A stretch of DNA of 64,000 nt. Origin: Pseudanabaena sp. Salubria-1. GTDB lineage: Bacteria; Cyanobacteriota; Cyanobacteriia; Pseudanabaenales; Pseudanabaenaceae. Below the pieces are notes generated by a model, which was given only the letters and a program-made list of their open reading frames with translations, was not told the origin of the DNA and ran no database searches. The stretch covers positions 1-64,000 of the forward strand of contig JALQCR010000025.1 of NCBI GenBank assembly GCA_023336205.1. The letters are read 5' to 3'. Below, piece by piece: positions 44,169-52,320 of this stretch. A program made the translations under genes and the position numbers. Each line of letters begins with the position of its first letter. The first letter of the stretch is position 1.

Positions 44169-45236
44169 ATGTCAATTTTACCGTCTAACCATGTAATGAC
44201 CACCGATGAAAATAGTGATCGCAGTAAGCATCCAAGCCTAACAATAAGTCAAAAAACTAATTTTTTTGAAACACCATCATCTAAGCCTCCTTTAATTTTA
44301 ATTGTAGATGATGATTCTTTCATGCGAAAAATCTTGGTGCGGTATTTGGAGCGCGAAAATTATCGTGTGGTTGAAGCGACTAATGGCATGGAGGCTTTAA
44401 AAATTTATCAAGAATTTCACCCAGATATAATTTTACTGGATGCAATGATGCCAGTTCTAGATGGATTTGAATGTTGTTCCCGTCTCCAAAAGCTGCCAAA
44501 TGGCGATCATACTCCCGTATTAATTATCACTGCTCTTGAAGATCGAGAGTCTGTAGATCGCGCCTATGGGGTAGGAGCTTCGGACTATGTAACTAAGCCA
44601 ATTCACTGGGCTGTCTTGCGCCAAAGGGTACGACGTTTGCTCGATCAAGCTAATCTTCGCCAACAGCTTGAATCAGCCAATCAACAATTAGCAATTGTTG
44701 TCCAAGAATTAAGAAGATTAGTCTCAATTGATGGCTTAACCCAAGTGGCTAATCGTCGCTGTCTAGATGAATATCTGGAGCAAGAATGTAGACGATCGCA
44801 TAGGGAACAAATTCCGCTTTCATTAGTGTTATGTGACATCGACTTTTTTAAAAACTATAACGATAATTACGGGCATCAAGAGGGCGATCGCTGCTTGCAG
44901 GAAATCGCCAATGCAATTAGTAAATCCACCAATCGTCCTGCGGATTTGGTCGCTCGGTATGGAGGGGAAGAATTTGCAATTATTTTGCCGAATACCGATG
45001 CCGAAGGAGCTTTGAATGTGGCGATTCGGGCTACAGAAATTGTGCGATCGCTACAACTGCCCCATGCTTTCTCTAAAGTCGCCGATCATGTGACGATTAG
45101 CTGCGGGGTTGCAACACTTGTTCCAGCTCATGGGTTTGAAGTGCTCCATTTACTCAAATCAGCTGATCGCGCCCTATATCTTGCTAAAGCTGAAGGTCGC
45201 AACTGTGTCAGGCAAAATGCATACGTCCCAGATTAA
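44169..45236 (+). CDS. response regulator with GGDEF domain
   Basis: A 355-residue REC-diguanylate cyclase. The receiver has IVDDDSFMRKIL (acidic pair), LLDAMMPVLDGFE (phospho-Asp near 89) and YVTKPIHWAVL (Lys). A short coiled coil (about 160-190) leads to the GGDEF domain with DGLTQVANRRCLDEYL, CDIDFFKNYND and the signature GGEEF (about 265), which is an active-type motif. It should make cyclic-di-GMP on phosphorylation. It follows the LOV hybrid kinase by 27 bases, so a light-to-c-di-GMP relay is inferred. Confidence 0.93.
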   Translation: MSILPSNHVMTTDENSDRSKHPSLTISQKTNFFETPSSKPPLILIVDDDSFMRKILVRYLERENYRVVEATNGMEALKIYQEFHPDIILLDAMMPVLDGFECCSRLQKLPNGDHTPVLIITALEDRESVDRAYGVGASDYVTKPIHWAVLRQRVRRLLDQANLRQQLESANQQLAIVVQELRRLVSIDGLTQVANRRCLDEYLEQECRRSHREQIPLSLVLCDIDFFKNYNDNYGHQEGDRCLQEIANAISKSTNRPADLVARYGGEEFAIILPNTDAEGALNVAIRATEIVRSLQLPHAFSKVADHVTISCGVATLVPAHGFEVLHLLKSADRALYLAKAEGRNCVRQNAYVPD

Positions 45237-45245
45237 TAAATAGTG

Positions 45246-45376
45246 TAATACCAATTCACAAAAGTGTGGCAACACTTCTGTGAATTAAAAACTAAACCCT
45301 GTAAGGGTTTTAAAAACACAAAATGGCATAGCCATTTTGTGTTTTGGTATAAGGCGGCGCGAAGCGCCGCCTTACG
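45246..45376. repeat. composite repeat plus GGCGGCGC hairpin
   Basis: Begins TACCAATTCACAAAAGTG, has ACACTTCTGTGAATT, the ACCCTGTAAGGGT hairpin, then ACAAAATGGC-ATA-GCCATTTTGT and TTTTGGTATA, followed at once by AAGGCGGCGCGAAGCGCCGCCTT (split here for length, 45351-45373). The remainder of the 226-base gap holds no gene. Confidence 0.8.
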
Positions 45377-45462
45377 ACATAGTAAAATCGCGACGTTCTC
45401 GAAAATATGGTACGGTCTTACCTGAATGCTATAAGACTAAACTACGGTAATCGCATAATTTT

Positions 45463-46077
45463 ATGGAATGGCATATTACGGACGCACAAAGCCTAGCAAT
45501 AATCGACAACGAGATTGGTGAACACTCACTTTCACCAGCCGAATATGAAATTGTGCGCCAAGTAATTTATGCCACCGCAGATTTTGAATATAAAAATCTT
45601 GTCAGGTTCTCTGAGCAAGCTTTACAGGCTGGAGCCGCAGCCCTTGCTACCCGTACAACAATTATCGTCGATGTGCCAACCGTCCAAGCTGCCATCTTTC
45701 CGAAAATCTGTGATACTTTTGCGAATCCCATTTATTGCGGCGTAGAGGCGATCACTCGTCCCCAAAAAGGCAAAACCCAAGCAGCATGGGGGATCGAAAC
45801 CTTGGCAAAGCGTTATCCCGAAGCAATTTTTGTGATCGGAGAGTCGCAAACAGCGCTAGCCACTCTCGTGGATCTAATCGAGATGGAGGATGTCAAGCCT
45901 GCGCTGGTAATTGGCACTCCCGCTGGATTTATTGATACTGATGTGATCAAGTCTCGCTTAAATGATTCATTAATTCCTCATATTCGCGTCGATGGTCGTA
46001 AAGGCAATGCGATCGCTGCGGCTGCTATATTCAATTCTCTGGTCAGCTTGGCGTGGCAAGCCTACGGAAATAAATAA
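45463..46077 (+). CDS. cbiC: precorrin-8X methylmutase
   Basis: Moves the C-11 methyl group to C-12 in corrin synthesis (cobalamin pathway), giving hydrogenobyrinate or cobyrinate. The 204 residues match the CobH/CbiC family: EYEIVRQVIYATADFEYKNLV, ALATRTTIIVDVPTVQAAI, the TRPQKGKTQAAWGIE block, VIGESQTALATLVDLIE, PALVIGTPAGFID and the C-terminal DGRKGNAIAAAAIFNSLVS. Intact and of normal length. No other cobalamin gene is nearby. Confidence 0.95.
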   Translation: MEWHITDAQSLAIIDNEIGEHSLSPAEYEIVRQVIYATADFEYKNLVRFSEQALQAGAAALATRTTIIVDVPTVQAAIFPKICDTFANPIYCGVEAITRPQKGKTQAAWGIETLAKRYPEAIFVIGESQTALATLVDLIEMEDVKPALVIGTPAGFIDTDVIKSRLNDSLIPHIRVDGRKGNAIAAAAIFNSLVSLAWQAYGNK

Positions 46078-46078
46078 C

Positions 46079-46109
46079 ATTAAAGTCGTCGCGAAGCGAC
46101 GACTTTAAT
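46079..46109. repeat. hairpin between cbiC and the pentapeptide gene
   Basis: ATTAAAGTCGTCGC-GAA-GCGACGACTTTAAT, perfect; terminator-like for the two converging genes. Confidence 0.8.
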
Positions 46110-46112
46110 ATT

Positions 46113-46844
46113 TCAAGACCAGATAATGCCTGATAGATTTGCCTCTTGTGTTAGCATTCCCTCAGTGGAGGCATCAGCCATTTTAGATTTACTTAAGTTC
46201 GCCTTATAGAAATTCACACGGGTTAAGTCAGAGCCTTGAAGATTAGCACTAGTCAAATCAGCTTCGCTGAGATCAGCATCACATAGACTAGCTCCATACA
46301 AACTTGCAAAGGTCAGATCTACCTCAGAGAGCATTGCTTTATTCAGATTTGCTCCATTGAGACTCGCCCGACTGAGATCGGCCCGTTGCAACATAGCTTC
46401 ATTTAGGTTCGCTCCAAATAACCTTGCATCCCTGAGAATCGCCTCACTTAGATCGGCTCGATTTAGCTTTGCCTTGCCCATATTTGCACCTGTCAGTTTG
46501 GCGCGAGGCAATTTTGCTTTGTTAAGAATTGCTCCATATAAATTCACGCCATAAAGTCTGGCATCACTAAGATTTGCTTCGCTAAGATCTGCTTCACCTA
46601 AGTCAGCACCACTAAAATTTGCGCTGACAAGATTGGCTCGATAGAGCTTAGCACCATTAAAGTCTGCCCCATTAAGCTTAGCATTGCTTAAATTTGCGCC
46701 GTAGAGGCTGGATTCACTCAGATTCGCCCCACTAAGGTCGGCATGACTCAAGTCAATCCCATTCATATCAGTTCTGCTGAGATTTACTCCCGCAAAGTTA
46801 CGACGACCTGCATGATATCCATTGATTAATTCGCTTACTTCCAT
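46113..46844 (-). CDS. pentapeptide repeat protein
   Basis: A 243-residue protein made of A(D/N)LxX units, visible as repeats such as ADLSGANLSESSLYGANLSN and ADLGEADLSEANLSDARLYG; this predicts a right-handed quadrilateral beta-helix. About 38 repeats follow a short N-terminal helix MEVSELINGYHAGRRNFAG. Function unknown; some members mimic DNA and inhibit gyrase, most cyanobacterial ones have no known role. The ATG at 46842-46844 is preferred, with GGTG upstream; a longer in-frame form starts at 46910. Confidence 0.9.
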   Translation of the reverse strand: MEVSELINGYHAGRRNFAGVNLSRTDMNGIDLSHADLSGANLSESSLYGANLSNAKLNGADFNGAKLYRANLVSANFSGADLGEADLSEANLSDARLYGVNLYGAILNKAKLPRAKLTGANMGKAKLNRADLSEAILRDARLFGANLNEAMLQRADLSRASLNGANLNKAMLSEVDLTFASLYGASLCDADLSEADLTSANLQGSDLTRVNFYKANLSKSKMADASTEGMLTQEANLSGIIWS

Positions 46845-46900
46845 TAAGTTTTCACCATTTTTTAATAAATAATTTCTTCCCTCAAAAGAATAAGCGTTAT

Positions 46901-46940
46901 ACCAATTCACAAAAATGTGACAACATTTTTGTGAATTGGT
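46901..46940. repeat. ACCAATTCACA hairpin
   Basis: 18-base perfect arms, ACCAATTCACAAAAATGT and its complement, loop GACA. A short member of the family at 6865. Confidence 0.85.
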
Positions 46941-46974
46941 TAAATTATTGGAATAGGATATGGCGCACAGCCCT

Positions 46975-47079
46975 ATAAGTAGACACGCTTAATTAATTAC
47001 ACATCCAAACCCATAAGGTTGCGCCCCCGTGGGGCGCAACCTTATGGGTTTGGATGATTTATTCTGCACAGGTACTTAT
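46975..47079. repeat. MITE-like element ending at the gvpG stop codon
   Basis: Starts ATAAGTAGACACGCTTAATT and ends TTCTGCACAGGTACTTAT, so its outer ends are inverse (ATAAGTA/TACTTAT). A perfect hairpin (CCAAACCCATAAGGTTGCGC) fills the middle. Related to 57419-57615. Confidence 0.7.
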
Positions 47080-47080
47080 C

Positions 47081-47308
47081 TTATTCATTGTTTTCGTCCA
47101 TTTCTGCTTCCATTGCTTCTAAAATCTCTTGCTCTTGTGCAGTAAAATCTTCTTCACTGATATCACCAAGATCAAACTTTAGTTGTAAAGTAGTGAGCCT
47201 TTTTTGAAGATTTTCGGTTTTTTCTAACTCAGTAGTTGCTCTTTCTTCAATTTGTTCCGCGATCCAGACTAGTCCATCAAGGGGTGCTGTCAGTAGTTGC
47301 CATATCAT
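47081..47308 (-). CDS. gvpG: gas vesicle protein GvpG
   Basis: A 75-residue minor gas-vesicle protein. It has the diagnostic start IWQLLTAPLDGLVWIAEQIEER and the helical QKRLTTLQLKFDLGDISEEDFTAQEQEIL block of GvpG, which helps assembly in gvp clusters. No other gvp gene is in this window, so it is separated from the rest of the cluster. A MITE-like repeat abuts its stop codon. Normal length, apparently intact. Confidence 0.9.
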   Translation of the reverse strand: MIWQLLTAPLDGLVWIAEQIEERATTELEKTENLQKRLTTLQLKFDLGDISEEDFTAQEQEILEAMEAEMDENNE

Positions 47309-47379
47309 TGGGAAATGTCCTCCTTAATTTCTGATTGCAGGCTGTCGGATTTTGTAAAACAGCCTCATAAACCAAACCT

Positions 47380-48492
47380 ATGCTAAGTGTTGCCTACCAA
47401 TATGGGGTACGCCCCCTTTTATTTTCACTTGATCCTGAAGCTGCGCATCATTTCGCGATCGCCATTTGTCACCGAATTAGTGAATCTCCAATTCTGCAAG
47501 CGATCGCTAAGTCTACCTTTTACTATAACGATTCGCGGCTATCACAAACCTTATGGAACCTTAAATTTGAGAATCCCGTTGGCTTAGCAGCAGGTTTTGA
47601 CAAAAATGCGGAAGCGATCGGCGCATGGGAACATCTAGGTTTTGGATTTGCAGAAGTAGGGACAATTACCGCCCATGCTCAGTCTGGCAATCCACAACCG
47701 CGTTTGTTTCGACTGCCCAGCGATCGCGCAGTTTTAAATCGGATGGGTTTTAATAATCGTGGTGCAGCAGCAACAGCGACTGATCTTAAAAATTATTTGC
47801 AAGCTCATAAGCTGGGTATTCCCCTTGGGCTTAATCTTGGCAAATCCAAAATTGCGGGGATCGCCGATGCAAAACTAGACTATGCCGAGAGCTTACGATC
47901 GCTATATGATTTTGGAGACTATTTCGTAGTTAATGTCAGTTCACCAAATACGCCCAATTTGAGGGACTTGCAAGCAACCGATCAACTATGCGCGATTCTT
48001 GCAGAACTAAATCCAATTAACACCCAGAAAAAACCGATTTTAGTAAAAATCGCCCCTGACTTGAATGATGCTGACATTGTTGAGGTAGTCAAAGCGAGTC
48101 AAGCCTATGGCGTAGCAGGAATTATTGCGACAAACACGACGATTTCTCGTCAAAACTTAACTACTACACATTTGTCCATTACTGGTAAACCTGTTACCGA
48201 GGAAGCAGGCGGAATTAGTGGTCAACCTGTACGCGATCGCTCTTTGGAAGTGATCAACCTCATCTGGCAAACAACTCAAGGAAGTTTACCGATCATCGGT
48301 GTGGGAGGCATTTTCACGGCGGAAGATGCTTGGCAAAAGATTACGGCTGGTGCTGCGATCGTACAGGTTTATACAGGCTTAATCTATGAGGGGCCAATGA
48401 TCGTCAAAAATATATTGAAAGGATTGGTTGCCAAGTTAGAAGCAAATGGCTTAGATAATATTCAACAAGCGATCGGGATGTCGCATAAATAA
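47380..48492 (+). CDS. pyrD: quinone-dependent dihydroorotate dehydrogenase (class 2)
   Basis: Oxidises dihydroorotate to orotate in pyrimidine synthesis, passing electrons to membrane quinone. The 370 residues show a class-2 N-terminal helix region, FENPVGLAAGFDKNAEAIG (FMN site), NVSSPNTPNLRDLQ (catalytic Ser region), ANTTISR-like ATNTTISRQNL and VGVGGIFTAEDAWQKI with the phosphate site. Normal class-2 length. A terminator begins at its stop. Confidence 0.96.
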   Translation: MLSVAYQYGVRPLLFSLDPEAAHHFAIAICHRISESPILQAIAKSTFYYNDSRLSQTLWNLKFENPVGLAAGFDKNAEAIGAWEHLGFGFAEVGTITAHAQSGNPQPRLFRLPSDRAVLNRMGFNNRGAAATATDLKNYLQAHKLGIPLGLNLGKSKIAGIADAKLDYAESLRSLYDFGDYFVVNVSSPNTPNLRDLQATDQLCAILAELNPINTQKKPILVKIAPDLNDADIVEVVKASQAYGVAGIIATNTTISRQNLTTTHLSITGKPVTEEAGGISGQPVRDRSLEVINLIWQTTQGSLPIIGVGGIFTAEDAWQKITAGAAIVQVYTGLIYEGPMIVKNILKGLVAKLEANGLDNIQQAIGMSHK

Positions 48493-48523
48493 GAAAAAGA
48501 CGGGCAAAGCCCGTCTTTTTCTT
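48491..48523. terminator. bidirectional terminator
   Basis: AAGAAAAAGACGGGC-AAA-GCCCGTCTTTTTCTT between the converging pyrD and hypothetical genes. Confidence 0.9.
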
Positions 48524-49118
48524 ATTGGAATGGTAGTAAAAGAATACTCAAAATTGTAAAGATCTCATTAATGAAATAATCTCGCTGATCAATTTTGAGA
48601 GTGCGATCACATAGTTGCATAAATTTCCAATCTGTCCCTGTTGTCACACATCCATAAATGGGTTGGTCGGCTAAACCAGTTTTCGCATTTACTATTTGTG
48701 CAGCGATCATCTCGGCTGCACATTGCCCTAAACCTGATTTAATATTTTCATTTTTGGCTTCAACCAACATCAAGACAGGCGATCGCACTTCATAGGAATC
48801 CTTGATCGCGCTGAGAATATAGTCGCAGTAACCTGTCAATCCTTGTGTCGGATCGATATTAAATTCTGTGCCAGAGAAAAATCCAATTTCATAATTGAGA
48901 TGACGACGTACCTCTAGGAGCACAGGTGCAATCACCATTTCTGATCTAGCTTTTTCGGTATTGATCGCGGTAGCTAGGGCAAGGTTTTCATCCAGTGTAG
49001 TAATTAAATAATCACTAGCTGTAGTTGGCAAAATATTGAGAAAAAGACTTTTTGGCTCTTCGACAACTAGCCCAAAAGTCTCTCGAACACGAGATAGGTT
49101 GAAGTCACTGTAAGCCAT
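48522..49118 (-). CDS. hypothetical protein, probable PD-(D/E)XK fold
   Basis: A 198-residue protein similar in layout to cyanobacterial proteins of unknown function. The central segment TGYCDYILSA followed about 20 residues later by PVLMLVEAKNENIKSGLGQCAAEM has an Asp, a Glu-x-Lys and a Gln spaced as in PD-(D/E)XK nucleases. Outside that core it is mixed alpha/beta with no membrane segment. Not coupled to neighbours. Nuclease activity is inferred only. Confidence 0.75.
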   Translation of the reverse strand: MAYSDFNLSRVRETFGLVVEEPKSLFLNILPTTASDYLITTLDENLALATAINTEKARSEMVIAPVLLEVRRHLNYEIGFFSGTEFNIDPTQGLTGYCDYILSAIKDSYEVRSPVLMLVEAKNENIKSGLGQCAAEMIAAQIVNAKTGLADQPIYGCVTTGTDWKFMQLCDRTLKIDQRDYFINEIFTILSILLLPFQ

Positions 49119-49135
49119 GTTAATTTCCCCAGAAT

Positions 49136-49166
49136 AAAAAAGGCGGCGTATAGCGCCGCCTTTTTT
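49136..49166. terminator. terminator of the F1 gamma gene
   Basis: AAAAAAGGCGGCG-TATAG-CGCCGCCTTTTTT, a GGCGGCGC-family hairpin with A- and T-runs, four bases from the gamma-gene stop. Confidence 0.88.
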
Positions 49167-49169
49167 GGT

Positions 49170-50117
49170 TTAAGTTAGAGCGGCTGCGCCACCAACTACT
49201 TCCAAAATTTCTTGAGTAATCGCGGCTTGACGAGCTTTGTTGTACTGCAAAGTTAGGGACTTAATCAGGTCGCCTGCATTTTCAGTAGCGTTGTTCATTG
49301 CTGTCATCCGTGCTGCGAGTTCGCTCGCTACGGATTCTTGCAAAGCTCGGAGAATCTGGTTACTCAGATATAAAGGTAACAAAGCATCAAGGATTTGTTC
49401 AGGATTTTGTTCAAAGAGCAATTCCTTCGGCAATTCCTTGACGGTAATTTCCCTTTTTTCGCGCTCGACTTGGAATTTGCCACCACGAGTAATTAGGCGG
49501 AAAATTTCATCGTCTTGAGGCTCTAGTCCTTGAGGCTCAAGGGGCAATAGAGTTTGGAGAACAGGACGAGAGCTAATCAGAGATACAAAGCGGGTATAGA
49601 TCAGCTCTAAGCGATCAATCACACCGCCCAGAAAAGCTGAAGTAATTTCATCGCCGATCGCATTGGCTTCGGCAGCATTAGGAATTTGATTTAAGCTAAC
49701 GAACTTAGCAGCGATAGGTTGCTCACGACGGGCAAAGTATTGTGCCGCCTTACGTCCGACCAAGATAAAGGTGTAATTAATACCTTGTTCTTTTAGTTCT
49801 TTAGCACGGGCTTCAGCGCGGCGAATAATGGTTGAGTTATAGCCACCACAAAGACCGCGATCGCCTGAAATTACCAGAAGACCAACGGTTTTGACAGGAC
49901 GTTTTTCAAGCAAAGGCAGACTGACATCCTCGAAAGAGATACGCTGCTGGAGACGATATAGGACTTGAGCGAGGCGATCGGCAAAAGGACGCGTGGCAAG
50001 AACTTGCTGCTGAGCGCGTCTGACCTTTGCGGCTGCGACAAGACGCATTGCTTCAGTTATCTTGCGAGTATTCTTAACAGTGCCGATGCGATCGCGGATG
50101 GATTTGAGGTTAGCCAT
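49170..50117 (-). CDS. atpG: ATP synthase F1 gamma subunit
   Basis: Central rotor shaft of the thylakoid ATP synthase (often called atpC in cyanobacteria). The 315 residues have the conserved start ANLKSIRDRIGTVKNTRKITEAMRLVAAAKVRRAQ (see 50010-50115), GDRGLCGGYNS and the C-terminal ARMTAMNNATENAGDLI helix. Residues about 195-245 carry the cyanobacterial/plastid insert, here without the regulatory Cys pair of plants, as expected. It stands alone and not in an atp operon. Confidence 0.97.
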   Translation of the reverse strand: MANLKSIRDRIGTVKNTRKITEAMRLVAAAKVRRAQQQVLATRPFADRLAQVLYRLQQRISFEDVSLPLLEKRPVKTVGLLVISGDRGLCGGYNSTIIRRAEARAKELKEQGINYTFILVGRKAAQYFARREQPIAAKFVSLNQIPNAAEANAIGDEITSAFLGGVIDRLELIYTRFVSLISSRPVLQTLLPLEPQGLEPQDDEIFRLITRGGKFQVEREKREITVKELPKELLFEQNPEQILDALLPLYLSNQILRALQESVASELAARMTAMNNATENAGDLIKSLTLQYNKARQAAITQEILEVVGGAAALT

Positions 50118-50248
50118 GAAACTAAATTGCTACTTGCTATTGAATACTATGGAGAATTTGGAATATCACAGAAGACACTTAAGTATCCTAAGTATCTTAA
50201 TAAAAAATTGCGCCTTCAAACCGCAAACTAATGTATATCCTTGAAATT

Positions 50249-50322
50249 GATCCCCCCCAGCCCCCCTTAAAAAGGGGGAAGAATTTCTTCTCCCCCCTTT
50301 TTAAGGGGGTTTGAGGGGGATC
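50249..50322. repeat. CCCCCAGCCCCCC hairpin repeat
   Basis: GATCCCCCCCAGCCCCCCTT at one end and its inverse complement (with small differences) at the other, with inner TTAAAAAGGGGG pairing. A dispersed repeat family known from many cyanobacteria and seen again in diverged form at 62515. It lies 31 bases before thiG. Confidence 0.85.
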
Positions 50323-50353
50323 TAAACCTTATATTTTTCGTTAATTCCTTGAT

Positions 50354-51217
50354 ATGATCGCCTCCTCACCTTCCTTTAACCCAATTTTTACAACAAATAG
50401 CCAAATATCTGATGTTAATGATTCATCAGATGATTTTCTCGAAATTGCGGGGCGTAAGTTCCGATCGCGCTTAATGACTGGCTCAGGAAAATATGCCAAC
50501 TTCGAGGTAATGCGTCAGGCGATCGCCGCCAGTGGTTGCGAGATCGTCACCGTGGCAGTGCGGCGCGTTCAAACTAACGCGGCAGGACATGAAGGGCTAG
50601 CCGAAGCGATCGACTGGAGCAAATATTGGCTATTGCCAAACACGGCGGGCTGTCAAACTGCCGATGAAGCAGTGCGTGTAGCCAGATTGGGGCGCGAGAT
50701 GGCAAAAATATTGGGTCAAGAAGATAATAATTTTGTGAAGCTGGAAGTAATCCCCGATCTTAAATATTTGCTGCCCGATCCGCTTGGCACTTGTAAAGCC
50801 GCCGAACAACTCGTCAAAGAAGGCTTTGCAGTCTTACCTTATATCAATGCTGATCCCAGACTTGCGAAAACCCTTGAGGAAATTGGTTGCGTTACCGTGA
50901 TGCCCCTCGGTTCGCCCATTGGTTCAGGACAAGGCATTAATAATGCTGCGAATATCAGGATTATTATCGAAGAATCGAAAGTGCCTGTAGTTGTCGATGC
51001 AGGAATCGGTGTCCCCAGTGAGGCATCCGCCGCAATGGAAATGGGCGCGACCGCTTTGTTAGTAAATACAGCGATCGCCTGTGCGAATAATCCTGTGGCA
51101 ATGGGTCGAGCGATGGGAATGGCAACTGAGGCAGGACGCGCCGCTTATCTGTCAGGACGAATTCCAGTCAAAGCATATGCTAGTGCCAGTTCCCCGATGA
51201 CAGGACTAGTTTCATAA
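50354..51217 (+). CDS. thiG: thiazole synthase
   Basis: Makes the thiazole phosphate of thiamine from DXP, ThiS-thiocarboxylate and dehydroglycine. The 287 residues start with a variable 30-residue tail, then IAGRKFRSRLMTGSGKY, AVRRVQTNAA, LPNTAGCQTADEAVR, KLEVIPDLKYLLPDP (with the Schiff-base Lys region), PLGSPIGSGQGI and VDAGIGVPSEA. Intact, normal. ThiE is also in the window (62683-63738), but the two are not linked. A terminator follows directly. Confidence 0.97.
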   Translation: MIASSPSFNPIFTTNSQISDVNDSSDDFLEIAGRKFRSRLMTGSGKYANFEVMRQAIAASGCEIVTVAVRRVQTNAAGHEGLAEAIDWSKYWLLPNTAGCQTADEAVRVARLGREMAKILGQEDNNFVKLEVIPDLKYLLPDPLGTCKAAEQLVKEGFAVLPYINADPRLAKTLEEIGCVTVMPLGSPIGSGQGINNAANIRIIIEESKVPVVVDAGIGVPSEASAAMEMGATALLVNTAIACANNPVAMGRAMGMATEAGRAAYLSGRIPVKAYASASSPMTGLVS

Positions 51218-51219
51218 AT

Positions 51220-51246
51220 AAAAAGAGCGCGTGGCGCTCTTTTTTT
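51220..51246. terminator. terminator after thiG
   Basis: AAAAAGAGCGC-GTG-GCGCTCTTTTTT between converging thiG and the PIN gene. Confidence 0.88.
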
Positions 51247-51787
51247 ATGAAACTCGACTAGTAAAAATTGGTACATTTTTTTGCAAAAGCGTTAACAGTT
51301 CGGATACGGAAAGCTTTGGACGCTTTAAATCACTTGCTTGCTGTTCAATCACTATTCGCATCATTTCAGGGAACAAATCATACAAGTGAGTCAAGAACTG
51401 GTCGGCACTCTGAGCCTCGATCTGAAATTTACTCAAGGAATCTAAGGTGAAATGCTTCAGATTATCCGTGACAATCACCTGAGCTTTTGCAGTTAAAGCT
51501 GCTGCGAGGACATGGCGATCACCTTCATCATTATCCATGCAAGGAAGCAGTGATTCAGGCACATCGACCATTGCCTCAGGAAAGGATAAATTCATGATTT
51601 TACAGACAATCTCGGCTTTTTCAGATGTAAGCTGCTTATTAATGATTAAGTTGCGAAATGTTCCATCTAGGATTTCTGATGACCAATGCGCCCGATACAA
51701 ATTTACTTCCGCCGCTCGAAGTAAAGTATCTCTTAGATACATTGGATAAAGAACACATGAATCAAGAATAACGGGAAATACTGCCAT
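51245..51787 (-). CDS. PIN-domain toxin-like protein
   Basis: A 180-residue PIN-family protein of the long type found beside excisionase-like antitoxins. The first acid is in VILDSCVLYP, the Glu in HWSSEILDGTFRNLI, and the later acids in CMDNDEGDRHVLAAALTAKAQVIVTDNLKHF. Tail residues 150-180 are helical. The gene starts five bases after the HTH gene's stop and is probably co-transcribed with it. A defensive or stabilising toxin role is inferred. Confidence 0.87.
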   Translation of the reverse strand: MAVFPVILDSCVLYPMYLRDTLLRAAEVNLYRAHWSSEILDGTFRNLIINKQLTSEKAEIVCKIMNLSFPEAMVDVPESLLPCMDNDEGDRHVLAAALTAKAQVIVTDNLKHFTLDSLSKFQIEAQSADQFLTHLYDLFPEMMRIVIEQQASDLKRPKLSVSELLTLLQKNVPIFTSRVS

Positions 51788-51792
51788 TGGGT

Positions 51793-52245
51793 CTAATTGG
51801 CTTCTGGTGCATTATAAAATCCCAAATCTTGACTTAATTCAGTCAGTTCTATCAGATTTCTGCGGCGTTGACTGTCTCGATGTTGTTTGTAGTTGATTAG
51901 ATCCTTGAATAAAATACGACGATGAGTTCCTTTCATCTCATAGGCAATCAGTCCTTGATCCAACAGTTTGTATAGATAAGGTCGGGAAACATTGAGTAAG
52001 TCAGCAGCCTCTTGGCTACTGAGAAAATGATTATAGGGAACCAAAGAAATCGTTTGCCCTGCTGCCATCATCTGTATAACTTGGATAAGCACTTGATAAA
52101 TGGACTCAGGCAAGGTTATCTGTTCATTATCCATGCCAACAAGCTTAGGGTGAGCTTTGGCTAGCATAACCTCTAAGCGATGGATTGTTTGAGTGTCTAA
52201 ATCTGGAGCAAAAACACTGTCTGGCAAGTCGATTATTTTGATCAC
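51793..52245 (-). CDS. HTH (excisionase-type) antitoxin
   Basis: A 150-residue DNA-binding protein with a MerR/excisionase helix-turn-helix, FLSSQEAADLLNVSRPYLYKLLDQGLIAYEMKGTHRRI (about residues 83-120, see 51880-51990), preceded by a region like LPESIYQVLIQVIQMMAAGQTI. Such proteins are the antitoxin of PIN partners (upstream gene first). The start is GTG at 52243-52245. Confidence 0.87.
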   Translation of the reverse strand: MIKIIDLPDSVFAPDLDTQTIHRLEVMLAKAHPKLVGMDNEQITLPESIYQVLIQVIQMMAAGQTISLVPYNHFLSSQEAADLLNVSRPYLYKLLDQGLIAYEMKGTHRRILFKDLINYKQHRDSQRRRNLIELTELSQDLGFYNAPEAN

Positions 52246-52320
52246 AAGGTTTTGTTAACAGCTCACTTCAGACAAATATTAGCACAAGTGTAATAAGTGT
52301 ATTCAACAGTGGGAATCACC

